This document shows positions 50,691 through 60,208 of a stretch of DNA of 64,000 nucleotides, one piece after another; the stretch's first letter is position 1; every line of letters starts with the position of its first letter. The stretch covers positions 1 to 64,000 of the forward strand of contig JAEWQP010000035.1 in assembly GCA_023399155.1 (NCBI GenBank), in the 5' to 3' direction. The notes beneath the pieces were generated by a model. It ran no database searches and was not told the origin of the DNA. It saw only the letters and a program-made list of their open reading frames with translations. Position numbers and translations under genes: made by a program. This stretch comes from Verrucomicrobiota bacterium. Lineage in GTDB: Bacteria; Verrucomicrobiota; Verrucomicrobiia; Opitutales; Opitutaceae.

Positions 50691-52496
50691 ATGAGATGGT
50701 ACACGATTCCCGCCATGACTGTTCTGAGCGCAACCGGATTGAACGCAACCGACCCATCGGCGCCCGCACAATCCGGCGCCAACTCGGTTTCTGAGGCGTC
50801 GACGCTGCCGCGCCTCGCGGTTTTCGCCGGTCCAACGGCAACGGTCCTCAACACGCTCACCGGCCCGCGCACGAGCCAGAAGGCGCGCGAGAAATTCGGC
50901 CTGCCGCCGCTGCGGGACTGGCACGGCCGGACGGTCGTCCAGGACCAACTCACATTTCAGCGCCTCGCGGCGCCTGCCACCGTGTATGTCGAGCAGTTCA
51001 GCGCGCTTCCGCTCGATCGCGACTCCGCCGAGCTGTTCGCACCACCGGATGGCTACCTCGACGCGAACAACGCCTTTCACACGGAGCGCACAGGTCCGAG
51101 CGACCGTCCCGTCTACGAAATCATCCTGCAACCCGAGGATGGACTTTATCCGTTGCCCTACATGGGGCGTCGCGCCGACGGCAGCGCCTGGGAGGATTGG
51201 GAGCCTGCACCGGGAGCCAACGGGTTGATACGCCAGCCGTTCTATCCCGACGCGTCGCGTCTGTTCGACGAGATCGAACGCATGGGCTCGGAGAGCATGG
51301 GAAACCTGCGCGGCCGCGCAGTATTCGATTTCTTCCGACCCGCCCCACCCGCGGGTTACGTGCACGGGCTTCCCGAGGCGCTGCGCACGGATGCCGGGGC
51401 CGGTGACATCCCTCCCGAAAAGGCCGGGGTGGACTACTTCCCCTACACGTACAAAGCCGCGAACCCGACCTACACCAACTTCAATCCCGGGCGCGCCTTA
51501 CTCGCCAGGATCACCAATATCATGCAGGACACGCTGGCGGGCGGCACCTACCGCGGCGGGCTGTGGCTCGAAGGCAGCCCGCGCGTGGAGGACACGATCT
51601 ACTGGTTCAATCTCACCATTGACTCAGACGCGATGCTCGTCGGCGTGGTTGCCAACCGCCCGAGCCGGATGCTGTCGCCCGATGCACCGTGGACTGTCGT
51701 CGACGCGGTGGATTTCGTTCTCTCGGATGTGTGGCGGGACGCCGACGGGCACAACCGCGTTGGCCACGTGATCGTGCAGGATCAGCGGATCACCGCGGCA
51801 CGCGAAGCGATAAAGATCGCACCGCGTCCCGGCGGTTTCGATACACTGGGCGGCCTCGGCGGCGTGATCGGAACAACTGCCGGACCAAAACTCACCTTTC
51901 TCCCCCTCAACCGGCACGGGCGCACATCCGAGGTGCGCATTTCGGCGATTCCTCGCATCGTATCGGGCCTGCGTCGCACGTCCGAAGGCCGCATCGAACA
52001 CGTTCAGGTCGAAGTCAAGGACGCCGCGGGCCACTTACGCGGCGAGGCGATTCCAGCGGTCGAGTTGCTTGATTTCAACTCATGGATGACCTCCAATCCG
52101 CCAGGCGCAAGGGATCCAGTCGACTCGCGAGTCCAGTCGATGATTGCACGTTGCCTGGACGAAGCGCCACTGTGCGGCCTCGTCGGCGAGGCGCCCACAA
52201 GCGGTCATTTCGACCGAAACGACGCGCTCGCGATAGATCGGGTGGCGTTCTCAGGTTTCGTCGTCGTCAAAGTGTCGCGCGGCACTCCTGCTTCGATCCT
52301 CGGCGAAGTTGAGGAAAACTTCGCGATCGAGGGCAGCAACCTGAATGCGAGCAAGGCGCGCGTCCTTCTCATGGCGTGCCTGCTGCGTTTCGGCTGTCCG
52401 CCGCCGGCGGCGGATCCCGCCCATCCGACCGACGCCGAGAAGGCGGCGGTGCGAAGTCACCTCGCGAGAATCCAAGCAGTGTTCAACACGCACTGA
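50691..52496 (+). CDS. Asparaginase-family-like protein
   Basis: The protein has 601 residues from the ATG at 50691. Its N-terminal part (LPRLAVFAGPTATVLNTL, SQKAREKFGLPPL, RLAAPATVYVEQFSALPLDRD) and especially its C-terminus (NFAIEGSNLNASKARVLLMACLLRFG, then PTDAEKAAVRSHLARIQAVFNTH) match proteins annotated as asparaginase-domain proteins; the C-terminal G-S-N-L-x-A-x-KAR-x-LLM segment mirrors the asparaginase C-terminus. The middle (YEIILQPEDGLYPLPYMGRRADG) is specific to this longer family. The canonical GTGGTI threonine motif is not seen, so asparagine hydrolysis is doubtful. No signal peptide is evident. GTG/ATG alternatives exist at 50628 and 50715. It is convergent with the beta-helix gene. 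Confidence 0.62.
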   Translation: MRWYTIPAMTVLSATGLNATDPSAPAQSGANSVSEASTLPRLAVFAGPTATVLNTLTGPRTSQKAREKFGLPPLRDWHGRTVVQDQLTFQRLAAPATVYVEQFSALPLDRDSAELFAPPDGYLDANNAFHTERTGPSDRPVYEIILQPEDGLYPLPYMGRRADGSAWEDWEPAPGANGLIRQPFYPDASRLFDEIERMGSESMGNLRGRAVFDFFRPAPPAGYVHGLPEALRTDAGAGDIPPEKAGVDYFPYTYKAANPTYTNFNPGRALLARITNIMQDTLAGGTYRGGLWLEGSPRVEDTIYWFNLTIDSDAMLVGVVANRPSRMLSPDAPWTVVDAVDFVLSDVWRDADGHNRVGHVIVQDQRITAAREAIKIAPRPGGFDTLGGLGGVIGTTAGPKLTFLPLNRHGRTSEVRISAIPRIVSGLRRTSEGRIEHVQVEVKDAAGHLRGEAIPAVELLDFNSWMTSNPPGARDPVDSRVQSMIARCLDEAPLCGLVGEAPTSGHFDRNDALAIDRVAFSGFVVVKVSRGTPASILGEVEENFAIEGSNLNASKARVLLMACLLRFGCPPPAADPAHPTDAEKAAVRSHLARIQAVFNTH

Positions 52497-52562
52497 ATGG
52501 AGTCTGCGGTTCCCCATCGGTTGCTCAGCATCGGCCAGATCGCCACCCGATCCCCGTAGGAA

Positions 52563-53582
52563 TCACGGGCCGGCGGCATACCAGGTCTGTGGGCGGTTCG
52601 GATTGGGGCCTGGATCCTCGTGCCTGACGGGCAGGATGGTATCGTTGATGGCACCGGCCTCGCACGCTGTGATCGTGTTGCCATGGAGCACGGTGGGAAA
52701 CACGCCCGGGCCATACTCGTAGTCGTTGAACTCGATGCCGAACTGCTGGCAGTCGCGAATCACGTTACTGACGACCCGTGCCCCCATCGTGGATACCTTG
52801 ATGCCATTGGCCCAGCGGCCGTAGCGCACCGCGTAGATCTCGTTCCGTTCGATCCATACATCCGGATCCACCCCGGGGCGGAACTCCAGGTCCGCCGCCT
52901 CCAGACTTATCGCCGCCTCGTTGTGCTGCGTTGTGGTCCCTGGAGCGATGTCGTGCACCCTGTTTTCGCAGATGGTGATGTGGTAACTCCGCGCCTTGAC
53001 GTTGACCGCCTCAGCGTTTCCGGTTGCGAAGATTTCGTTTCCCTCGATCCAGACGTTTTCCACATTTTCATACGGCCGCTGTCCCATCCCCAGGTAGATG
53101 CCCTCCGCCCATTTCGGCTCGGCGTTACCCGTGTCGTGGATCCTGCAGTTGCGAATGTCTATGTGCCGCGAGTTACCGCGAACATGCACCGCCTCCTGGC
53201 CTGTGCCGCGGATCTCGAGGTTAACAAAGATGCAATGGTCAACGGACGTGGCGTAGATCGCCTGGTTACCGTTCTCCATGGTCAACCCATCAAGGACAAC
53301 ATAGCTCACGTTGCTCAGCCTTGCGAGCCAGCCGCGATAGTCGTTGCCGCGGATGACCGGCCGTGCGCCCGGCTGGGCCTTGATCACGAGAGGCTGTTCG
53401 GCCGTGAAGTGGCGGTCGGCCAAGACGAAACCGGAGTATGTTCCCGAACCGAGCACCAGGACATCGCCGCCTCCCGCGCGGTCGATGAGAGCCTGCAGAT
53501 CCTGGCCGTCGCTAACTTCCACCGTGGACGCCTGCATCGTTGTGCTCACCGCGATCAATCCAGCAACGAACGTCGCCTTCAT
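52563..53582 (-). CDS. Secreted right-handed beta-helix protein (possible polysaccharide lyase)
   Basis: The 339-residue protein has a signal peptide (MKATFVAGLIAVSTTMQAS) and a single right-handed parallel beta-helix. Coils read as repeated 'I.N..IHDTG', 'V.IEGNEIFATG', 'ITICENRVHDIA' and 'VWIERNEIYAVR', the asparagine ladder and turn pattern of pectate lyase and PbH1 proteins. The opening VSDGQDLQALIDRAGGGDVLVLGSGTYSG is like alginate/chondroitin lyase-type (PL6-like) leaders. The catalytic residues were not identified, so substrate and activity are open. It lies downstream of the GH89 gene (185-base gap) on the same strand and may be the third gene of the receptor-GH89 locus. Confidence 0.75.
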   Translation of the reverse strand: MKATFVAGLIAVSTTMQASTVEVSDGQDLQALIDRAGGGDVLVLGSGTYSGFVLADRHFTAEQPLVIKAQPGARPVIRGNDYRGWLARLSNVSYVVLDGLTMENGNQAIYATSVDHCIFVNLEIRGTGQEAVHVRGNSRHIDIRNCRIHDTGNAEPKWAEGIYLGMGQRPYENVENVWIEGNEIFATGNAEAVNVKARSYHITICENRVHDIAPGTTTQHNEAAISLEAADLEFRPGVDPDVWIERNEIYAVRYGRWANGIKVSTMGARVVSNVIRDCQQFGIEFNDYEYGPGVFPTVLHGNTITACEAGAINDTILPVRHEDPGPNPNRPQTWYAAGP

Positions 53583-53767
53583 GATGAGCAGGTCAGGCTA
53601 CACCATGCCGCCAATGCCCGTCTGGATGCGCGGTCGACATGCGCTGTGAGGCGTGCTGGCAGGGGATTGTCATGCGCTCGAAGGTACGAGAAGTTGACGC
53701 CGATCGCTCACATCGCCGGATCGGCACGGCTGGTTACGGACGAAACCCAGGCGTGCAGGACTGCGCC

Positions 53768-55963
53768 TCATGGCAGCGATACGCGCGCATCCTCGGAATA
53801 TCTCGCGAAGAGCTGGTGTGAGAGATCGATCCCATCGCCGAGCGGCTCGGCGGCGAACTCGTCGTGCTGCTGGGTCCACGCACGATCCGCGGCGTCGATC
53901 CGGGCGCGGATGGCCGCGACATCGAGCGGCTGTCCCGACTCGAGTGCGGCCTGCAGCGCGGCAAGCCAGGTTTGCCACCGCGCGTAGTAGAACGTGCCGA
54001 CAAGACCCGCCCATTGCCGGTTGGCGTAGTCCACCAGGTCGCCTCCCTGGTTGCTCCAGATCGTCACCAGCTCACGCGCGCAGACCTCGAAGCGATCCCG
54101 CTCCTCGCGGGTCGTGGCGAATGCACGTGCATCCGCGAGCCAGGCACCGAGGAGAAATTCCTTCCGCGTGGCGAGCAGGGCATCGAGGTCTCGCAGCAGG
54201 CCGAGCATCTTGCGACTGAGTTGCGCCAGGGCCGGCGCGTCCTTGCGCCGATACGCCTCGAGAATCTGCCGGTGATAGCGGCCGGCAAGGTCGGCCAGCA
54301 CCTGCCGGCCCACGTCGGTCAGGTCGTAACGAAATCCGTCGGCACTTCCGCATGCCTCCGCGGATTCGAGCATCAGATGCCACGCCTCGACGAGGCGCGT
54401 GGTATCGTAGTGCGGTTCGGTGGATCCCCATAGGCGTGCCTTGGGAAACGGCTCGAGCGACGGGCGTGCGCAGACCACCGACTCGATGTCACCGCCACCC
54501 GAATACACCGTCTCGAGTAGGATGTGCGCAGCCTGCAGCGCGGCTGGGGAATCGGTCCCGTACCGCCGCCTCACGTAGTTTCGCACCCAGGCGTCGCGGT
54601 CGGGTGCGTCGCGGAGCCATGCATTCTGGAAGAACATCGCCCAGATCATGGGCTGCGTCTGGCTGCCCTCCATCAGGGCGCCGATGCCCCGCATCTGCCC
54701 CGCGCCCGGACCGGCCTCTGCAAGGGCGCGAGCCGGCCTCACTCGCACACTTTCAAGGTCGCCCCACAGGCCGACGTTTCCTCCCCAGTTCTGGATGGTA
54801 CACCAGAGCCACGGAGTCCCCCCGAACTGGTTGCGCTGGCGCCAGTTCTCGTTGCCTTCGCAATGCAGGTCGAGCACGAGCAAACTCGCCTTGTCGAGCC
54901 CATCGATCATCGCCTGGCGCGGATTCTCCTCCCAGGATTGCAGCACCCAAACCGCGGAGCTGTCGCTGTCCAGCATCGCTCCATGGATCGCCCGGCCGCT
55001 GGCTGCGAGATCGATGCCCTCGAGCCTGCCGCCCTCATGAAAGGGATCGGCGGCGAGGAATCTCGCTTCGCCAAACAGCCGGGTCTGCGCGCGGTAGAAC
55101 GCGGCGGCGAGCCGGGGGAAAAGCGGATCGAGCGGATCGAGCATATCGGGACGCTTGAGTCCGCCCCAATCGCCCTGGGTGTGTACCTTCGCCAGCGGAT
55201 ACCGGTCCTTGAAATCCGACGGCACGATGCCGTAGTACCCCTGGAGCACCGGTTGGATTCCGAGTGCGCGCATGCGTCCGACAATCCTCTGGCCAAGGGC
55301 GAGACGCTTTGCGACGAACGCCGCCGAGAGCGGCCCGCCATAGTTCTCGAGGTTCGACATGTACTGCCACGGCACATGCGAGGGTGCGCACAGCCACGAA
55401 CGCACGGCATCGCCGGCATAGCCAAACTCCGCAAGCGCTTCGATCCATACCTGCTCCTGCCCCTGGATGACGAGGGCGAGATTCACGCCCTTCAGCGCGA
55501 GGAAATCCAGCTCGCGTTCCCATTGCGGCCAATCCCACCACGCCATGGTGTATCCATGCGTGCAATAGTTGTAGGCAAAACGGTATTCGTGGGGACTGAC
55601 AATGCGGACCTTGCGCGGAACCTCGGGCAGCGGCCGCGGCACGACGATCTCACCGCCGCCATTCCAGGAAACATCGCATCCCGCATATTCCTCGAGATAG
55701 TGATTCAGCGCCGACGCGAGGGCGACACCACTGCTACCGCGCAGAACGATCCTCCCGTTCTGCCCTTCCAGTTCGAACACATCGTTCCCTCCGTCCGGGG
55801 GAATCGTCTCCAGCACGATCTCCGCGGTGATTGACGGCACAACGCGCTGCGCGAGCGCCCGCGCGACGTCCTCAGGTGCCGCGGCCGCACAACAACACGC
55901 CAGCATGAGAGACGCGCAAAGGGCGACCTGGGAACGGTGGGAGCGGAGCTTCAAAGAGAGCAT
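53768..55963 (-). CDS. Secreted alpha-N-acetylglucosaminidase, glycoside hydrolase family 89
   Basis: The 731-residue protein has a signal peptide (LCASLMLACCCAAAAP), an N-terminal GH89 domain, a TIM-barrel catalytic domain and a helical C-terminal domain, as in human NAGLU. Motifs include YRFAYNYCTHGYTMAWWDWPQWERE, ADPFHEGG (Glu near 311, aligned with the acid/base) and GALMEGSQTQP (Glu near 431, aligned with the nucleophile). It should remove terminal alpha-linked GlcNAc from glycans such as mucin or heparan-type chains. A good ribosome-binding site (AAGGAAACC) precedes the ATG. It starts 60 bases after the TonB receptor stop, so the two are probably co-transcribed. Confidence 0.9.
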   Translation of the reverse strand: MLSLKLRSHRSQVALCASLMLACCCAAAAPEDVARALAQRVVPSITAEIVLETIPPDGGNDVFELEGQNGRIVLRGSSGVALASALNHYLEEYAGCDVSWNGGGEIVVPRPLPEVPRKVRIVSPHEYRFAYNYCTHGYTMAWWDWPQWERELDFLALKGVNLALVIQGQEQVWIEALAEFGYAGDAVRSWLCAPSHVPWQYMSNLENYGGPLSAAFVAKRLALGQRIVGRMRALGIQPVLQGYYGIVPSDFKDRYPLAKVHTQGDWGGLKRPDMLDPLDPLFPRLAAAFYRAQTRLFGEARFLAADPFHEGGRLEGIDLAASGRAIHGAMLDSDSSAVWVLQSWEENPRQAMIDGLDKASLLVLDLHCEGNENWRQRNQFGGTPWLWCTIQNWGGNVGLWGDLESVRVRPARALAEAGPGAGQMRGIGALMEGSQTQPMIWAMFFQNAWLRDAPDRDAWVRNYVRRRYGTDSPAALQAAHILLETVYSGGGDIESVVCARPSLEPFPKARLWGSTEPHYDTTRLVEAWHLMLESAEACGSADGFRYDLTDVGRQVLADLAGRYHRQILEAYRRKDAPALAQLSRKMLGLLRDLDALLATRKEFLLGAWLADARAFATTREERDRFEVCARELVTIWSNQGGDLVDYANRQWAGLVGTFYYARWQTWLAALQAALESGQPLDVAAIRARIDAADRAWTQQHDEFAAEPLGDGIDLSHQLFARYSEDARVSLP

Positions 55964-56023
55964 GCGGTTTCCTTGAACGAGCCGAGGCGGCAGACGCCGT
56001 CGCCGTGCGCCTCCATCCCGGGG

Positions 56024-59000
56024 TCAGAACGAAAGGGTGTTGGTCAGTGTCCAGATCATGCCATCGCGGATACGATACAGCGCCGGTGTACCGTCCGGCT
56101 GGACGCTGATCGGTTGCAGGGACGCGTCGTCTCCGACGTTACGGAGGTTGAGTTGGATCCTCCAACCGATGTCGTCCGTGAGCCTTCGCTCGTACCCCAG
56201 CCATAGATCGAGCGCTTCCTCGCTCCTGCCCCAGAAGGGACGGTCGACATCAAGGTTATCCTGAGCCGCGTTGAGGGCGTAGCCCAGAATCGTCCCTTGC
56301 TGCCAGCGGTAACCGAGCCCGATGTTGACCCCGTGAAGGAATCCGCGGTCGAAGGCGTAGTTCGTCACGATATTGGCGCGCCATCGCGACATCTCCGGAA
56401 CGTATTTCCCGTTGGTCTGCGCCTGGAAGCGGTAGGCGGCGCCGATGCTTTGCTCGAAGTAGTCACGTAGCCCCTGATCGCCGCCCCACCACAGGCGAAT
56501 GTCGCCCGCGGGGCTGGAATAAAACTCCGACAGCTGCCCGATGAAGTTCGTCAGCGCGGATCCGAGCGCCACCTGTGAGGCGGTTTGCTTGGACGCATTC
56601 GCCGACACGTTCCAGTTTTTCGTCAGCTGCCCGGTGACCTCGAACTCCACGCCTTTCGATTGGTTGTCGACGGTACCAACTGGAGCCGAGCCGTTGATTG
56701 TGCCACCGGTGGCGGACCGGATGTTCCAGTTTCCCTGGCTGACGTCCCATCCTGCGATCGCGTTCTGGTAGTTGCCGAGCTTCGCCTCCGCGACGTTGAC
56801 TGGAATGCCGTAGGCATCCCACCACGACTGCGGGAAATATTGGTCAAGCTGAGCCAGGTACGAGGTGATCGCAGCCTTTTCCCTGATGGTCTCGGGATCG
56901 TTGAGAAACTCCGGCGAGGTAACGTCGTTGTAGATCGGCTCGCCCGGATGCGCCGTCGCCGCCCAGTTCCAGTTGTACGCGGACCCGTCGGCGGCAGGGT
57001 CGCCGGCCATACCCGCGATCGCCTGCAGCACGTTGCCCAGCCCCCACGCGGGATGGGCCCACTGCGTATAGGCGTTCGCTCCGAGAGTACTCTCCGATGA
57101 AAGCACGCTCGACAGGTTGGCATTCTTCACCGTCGTCTCGTACCAGGTGACCTTCAGCCTCAGGCGGTCATCGAGCGTGTTGACCACGAACCCATAGTCC
57201 TTGGTCCTGCCCGTGGCATTCGGCAGCGGCATGGCGTCGAAACCATAGCGGTTCTGCACGCGCGTGTTGCGGCCGTCGCTGTAGAACAAGCTCAACGAGG
57301 AGCCCAGGGGCAGTTTGCCGCGCATGGCCTTCGGTTCGTGCAGTACGATGCCCCAGCTGCGGCTGGATCCCGTCTCCTCTGCCTCTCCCGGTGCCAGGTC
57401 GTAGCTCATGTCAGCAGCTCCCGAAACGGGACTGATCGTGGCGTTTCCGGAGCGTTGGGACTGCGTGTCGCGGCGCCAGCCCAGGGTGGCGACGACGGTA
57501 TCATCCCACAGGTATCCCTGCCACGTCAGCCCCTCCGACCGCGTTTCCAGCCGACGCTTCGCACCCCGGGTGTACAGAGAATCGATGTCACCCGAGTCGG
57601 CGTTCAGGACGCGGAAGCTGCCCTGCGTCCAGCCCACGTAGTTGACGGGATTCTCCGACTGCGTCGAAGCCTGCGATGCGCCGCTGATCACGGTCGGATT
57701 TGTCCACACCGCCGCAGGATCCACATAAGTCGGTGCGGCCGGATCCGTGGGCCACCGCCAATGGGAGTCAAAGTAGCGGATGTTCGCAAAGCCGGCGGGC
57801 GCTTGCACGGTCCTGATCGGCTTGAGGCGCAATCCGGACGCCGAGGTGACGTCGAACAGGGGATCGCTCAGATAGATCGTCGAGGCGATTCCCCGACTGT
57901 TGTTCGTCAACGCCGTGCTGCCCGAGCCGTTCGGGCCGGGACCGAATCCCATGGTGTCGTCCCACGCTCCGTCGAGGGCGTACTGGAGCCAGCCCCGGGA
58001 TTCGCTTTCATAGGCATCCCTTGAGACCAGGCCGGTGAACACATGACGGCCGAGAATACTGCTCAACGAGGACCGTCGCACGAAGTCCTCCGCACGCACT
58101 TCGCCGGTCAAGGTGGCGCGGAAGCTGTCACGTGTGCTCCTGGACGAACTGCCGGTGCCGCTGTCGCGGTTGCCGATGTAGGCGCGTCCGGCATTGGGGT
58201 TGGTTCCGGGCGTGCCCGATCCGGCATATTTCGCCACGGCGCCCTCGTAGGCCCACGGCAGTGAAGCCAGGTTTGCATTGACGTCCACGCTGATGAACGG
58301 ACTGACGTTGCCCTGCTGCCCGTCGTTGTAGGACTGATGGTCATACACGAGCTGGAGCCCGATCCGGTTGTTGAACAGCGTCTGCTCGAAGGAAAGATTG
58401 GCCGCGGACCAGCCCTGCCATTCCTTCTTGTTCGGGCCGTCGATGAGATTGTTGTGGAAGTCGAAGATCGTCGGATCGGTGATCGAGGTGGATTTATAGA
58501 ACCCGGATCCAGCGCCCGGATACAAACTCGGGTCGAACCGGTTCGCGGAGATTGTCATCTGGTTAAATGTGCCGATGCCCACCACGGCCGCGAAGGGATA
58601 GCCATCGATCTGTCGATCGATGTTGCCGGAGGCACCGATCCCGAAAGCGGTGAGCAGGCCCGACCCGCCGGGCGCATTTCCGAGCGCCAGATACGCGGTC
58701 GACGGGCTGGGCGAACCATTCAGACTCGAGGAAAGGTTGTCGTAGAAAAACCGCGGCCCGTTGCCGCCGCCGGCTCCGGCGTAGTTCTGGTTCAACCAGT
58801 AGTTCATCGTCTCGCCTTCGATCGCGACTGTGCCGACGTCGCCCGGGACGATCCCCGCGCGCCACGCGTAATAGCCGTCAATCGCAGTCCGGTTGAGTCC
58901 GCCCTGCGCCTCCGGGAGAAAGAACGGCGTGATCATGTCGGTCGGGGGAAGGATGCGCGGCCGGTTGGCCTTCACCTCGCCGCGCTCGAAGTTCGCGCGC

Positions 59001-59833
59001 AATGTGGTGTGCGCATTGCCGCCCTTGAAGATGCGTGGATCCCACCGGGCGGCGGCGAAGAGGCGGCGATCGCGGTTGAACGCTGGATTCTGCCGGTACT
59101 TCGTGTTGTCATCGAGAAGCGCGAGCCGAACGAACAGCTCGTCGTCCAGCACCACCCGGTTGATATCCAGCGATGTCCGGATCGAACCATGGCTGCCCAC
59201 ACGATTCTCGATCGTGCCGGCGTTCTTCGCTCCAGCGGTGTTGACGCTGGAGTTGACGATTCCGGCCGGGCTGCCGATGCCGAAGAGGATGGAGTTGGGC
59301 CCGCGCTGCAGGTCGACGCGGTCGACATTGTAGCTGTCCCACGGAATGTCGGTGAGGAAGTAGTCGCGCGTGTTGTCGGCCGAATCGAGTCCGCGCACGC
59401 GGGTGTTCATACTGGGATTCACGAGATTCCCCTCGCTCGCACCCTCCACGAACGTGGTGCCGACGCCGCCGAAATTGCCGTAGATGCCGCCCACCTCCGT
59501 ATTGGTGGTGTATTGCAGCAAGGTCTGGTTGTTGGTCGCGCCCGTGTCGCGCATGAACTGCTTCGTGACGACGGCGATGGACGAGGCGACATCCTTCAGG
59601 TCCGTGCGCACACGCGTGCCGGCCAACGTCGACTTCGCCTGGTAGCGGTCAGCATCCTCCTCGGCACTCACCACGAACGGAGAAAGGACGACCACTTCGT
59701 CGCCCTCCTTCAGAGTGGACTCGGCGTCCGGGGGAGTGGCCGTACTCTGGGCATGGACTGCGGGTCCGGCAAGCAACAGCAACGCCCCGAAAAGAGGGGC
59801 ATGCGACCTGGCTGAAGGCGTTCTCGTATTCAT
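56024..59833 (-). CDS. TonB-dependent outer-membrane receptor (large)
   Basis: The 1269-residue protein has a signal peptide (FGALLLLAGPAVHAQ), an N-terminal EGDEVVVLSPFVVSAEE segment, and a plug domain (STLAGTRVRTDLKDVASSIAVVTKQFMRDTG; RVDLQRGPNSILFGIGSPAGIVN), followed by an unusually long beta-barrel ending RDGMIWTLTNTLSF. It is about 300 residues longer than the first receptor, mainly from extended extracellular loops, suggesting a larger or branched ligand. It should import glycan fragments processed by the downstream GH89 enzyme. The ATG at 59833 is set by the signal peptide. Two copies of a 15-bp repeat lie about 190-220 bases upstream, shared with the divergent LacI gene. Confidence 0.9.
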   Translation of the reverse strand: MNTRTPSARSHAPLFGALLLLAGPAVHAQSTATPPDAESTLKEGDEVVVLSPFVVSAEEDADRYQAKSTLAGTRVRTDLKDVASSIAVVTKQFMRDTGATNNQTLLQYTTNTEVGGIYGNFGGVGTTFVEGASEGNLVNPSMNTRVRGLDSADNTRDYFLTDIPWDSYNVDRVDLQRGPNSILFGIGSPAGIVNSSVNTAGAKNAGTIENRVGSHGSIRTSLDINRVVLDDELFVRLALLDDNTKYRQNPAFNRDRRLFAAARWDPRIFKGGNAHTTLRANFERGEVKANRPRILPPTDMITPFFLPEAQGGLNRTAIDGYYAWRAGIVPGDVGTVAIEGETMNYWLNQNYAGAGGGNGPRFFYDNLSSSLNGSPSPSTAYLALGNAPGGSGLLTAFGIGASGNIDRQIDGYPFAAVVGIGTFNQMTISANRFDPSLYPGAGSGFYKSTSITDPTIFDFHNNLIDGPNKKEWQGWSAANLSFEQTLFNNRIGLQLVYDHQSYNDGQQGNVSPFISVDVNANLASLPWAYEGAVAKYAGSGTPGTNPNAGRAYIGNRDSGTGSSSRSTRDSFRATLTGEVRAEDFVRRSSLSSILGRHVFTGLVSRDAYESESRGWLQYALDGAWDDTMGFGPGPNGSGSTALTNNSRGIASTIYLSDPLFDVTSASGLRLKPIRTVQAPAGFANIRYFDSHWRWPTDPAAPTYVDPAAVWTNPTVISGASQASTQSENPVNYVGWTQGSFRVLNADSGDIDSLYTRGAKRRLETRSEGLTWQGYLWDDTVVATLGWRRDTQSQRSGNATISPVSGAADMSYDLAPGEAEETGSSRSWGIVLHEPKAMRGKLPLGSSLSLFYSDGRNTRVQNRYGFDAMPLPNATGRTKDYGFVVNTLDDRLRLKVTWYETTVKNANLSSVLSSESTLGANAYTQWAHPAWGLGNVLQAIAGMAGDPAADGSAYNWNWAATAHPGEPIYNDVTSPEFLNDPETIREKAAITSYLAQLDQYFPQSWWDAYGIPVNVAEAKLGNYQNAIAGWDVSQGNWNIRSATGGTINGSAPVGTVDNQSKGVEFEVTGQLTKNWNVSANASKQTASQVALGSALTNFIGQLSEFYSSPAGDIRLWWGGDQGLRDYFEQSIGAAYRFQAQTNGKYVPEMSRWRANIVTNYAFDRGFLHGVNIGLGYRWQQGTILGYALNAAQDNLDVDRPFWGRSEEALDLWLGYERRLTDDIGWRIQLNLRNVGDDASLQPISVQPDGTPALYRIRDGMIWTLTNTLSF

Positions 59834-60018
59834 CGGTTTGAACCTGGGGCGATGGGTGCACCCCGCGGGGGGCGTTTGGGTCATTGGCTGGTTGGGAAGA
59901 ACACGGCTGGCCTCCGGCATGGGGGTGTTCCGCGAGAAGGGAGCACTGGCGGGAACCGAAGATTGCCGCGGATGAAGCGCAGGTAACCCCGCGGGCATGG
60001 CGCAACAACCACGGCAGA

Positions 60019-60054
60019 ACTCACACGTTAGGCACCGGGACTCACACGTTAGGC
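60019..60054. repeat. Tandem 15-bp direct repeat, 21-bp period (probable regulator-binding sites)
   Basis: ACTCACACGTTAGGC occurs at 60019-60033 and again, without mismatch, at 60040-60054. The period of 21 bp is two helical turns, so two proteins would bind the same DNA face. The ACGT core resembles the central CpG of many LacI-family operators. The repeats lie between the divergent receptor and LacI genes. Confidence 0.6.
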
Positions 60055-60061
60055 GGCAGGA

Positions 60062-60090
60062 TTGACAGCGACCCTCGCGGCAGGTGATAT
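60062..60090 (+). promoter_or_regulatory. Sigma70-like promoter of the tandem LacI genes
   Basis: A perfect TTGACA (60062-60067), a 17-base spacer and TGATAT (60085-60090). It starts eight bases after the second 15-bp repeat and precedes the first LacI start codon by about 120 bases. The -10 element is a weak match. Confidence 0.4.
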
Positions 60091-60208
60091 CCGCCGCGAT
60101 GAGTCCCGTTCAGTTGTTCTCGCGCGAGCCGGCGATCACGGATGGGGGATTCCATGGCCCGCCGACACCGCAGCACCCCGGCACGACCGACACGCCGCAC
60201 GCGATCCA

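Larger units (their letters stand above)
59834..60208. other. Divergent control region between TonB receptor and LacI genes
   Basis: About 375 bases containing the tandem 15-bp repeats (60019-60054) and a promoter-like TTGACA-17-TGATAT (60062-60090) pointing to the LacI genes. No coding frame is supported. Confidence 0.5.

Noticed and set aside
50211..51365. A 384-codon minus-strand frame before and inside the asparaginase-like gene
   Set aside because: Its 3' part lies in non-coding DNA and its 5' part is antisense to a supported gene; no homology recognised.
60019..60054. Two identical repeats considered as a minimal CRISPR
   Set aside because: Only two copies, a 6-bp gap instead of a 30-40-bp spacer, and no cas genes; a regulator-binding site fits better.
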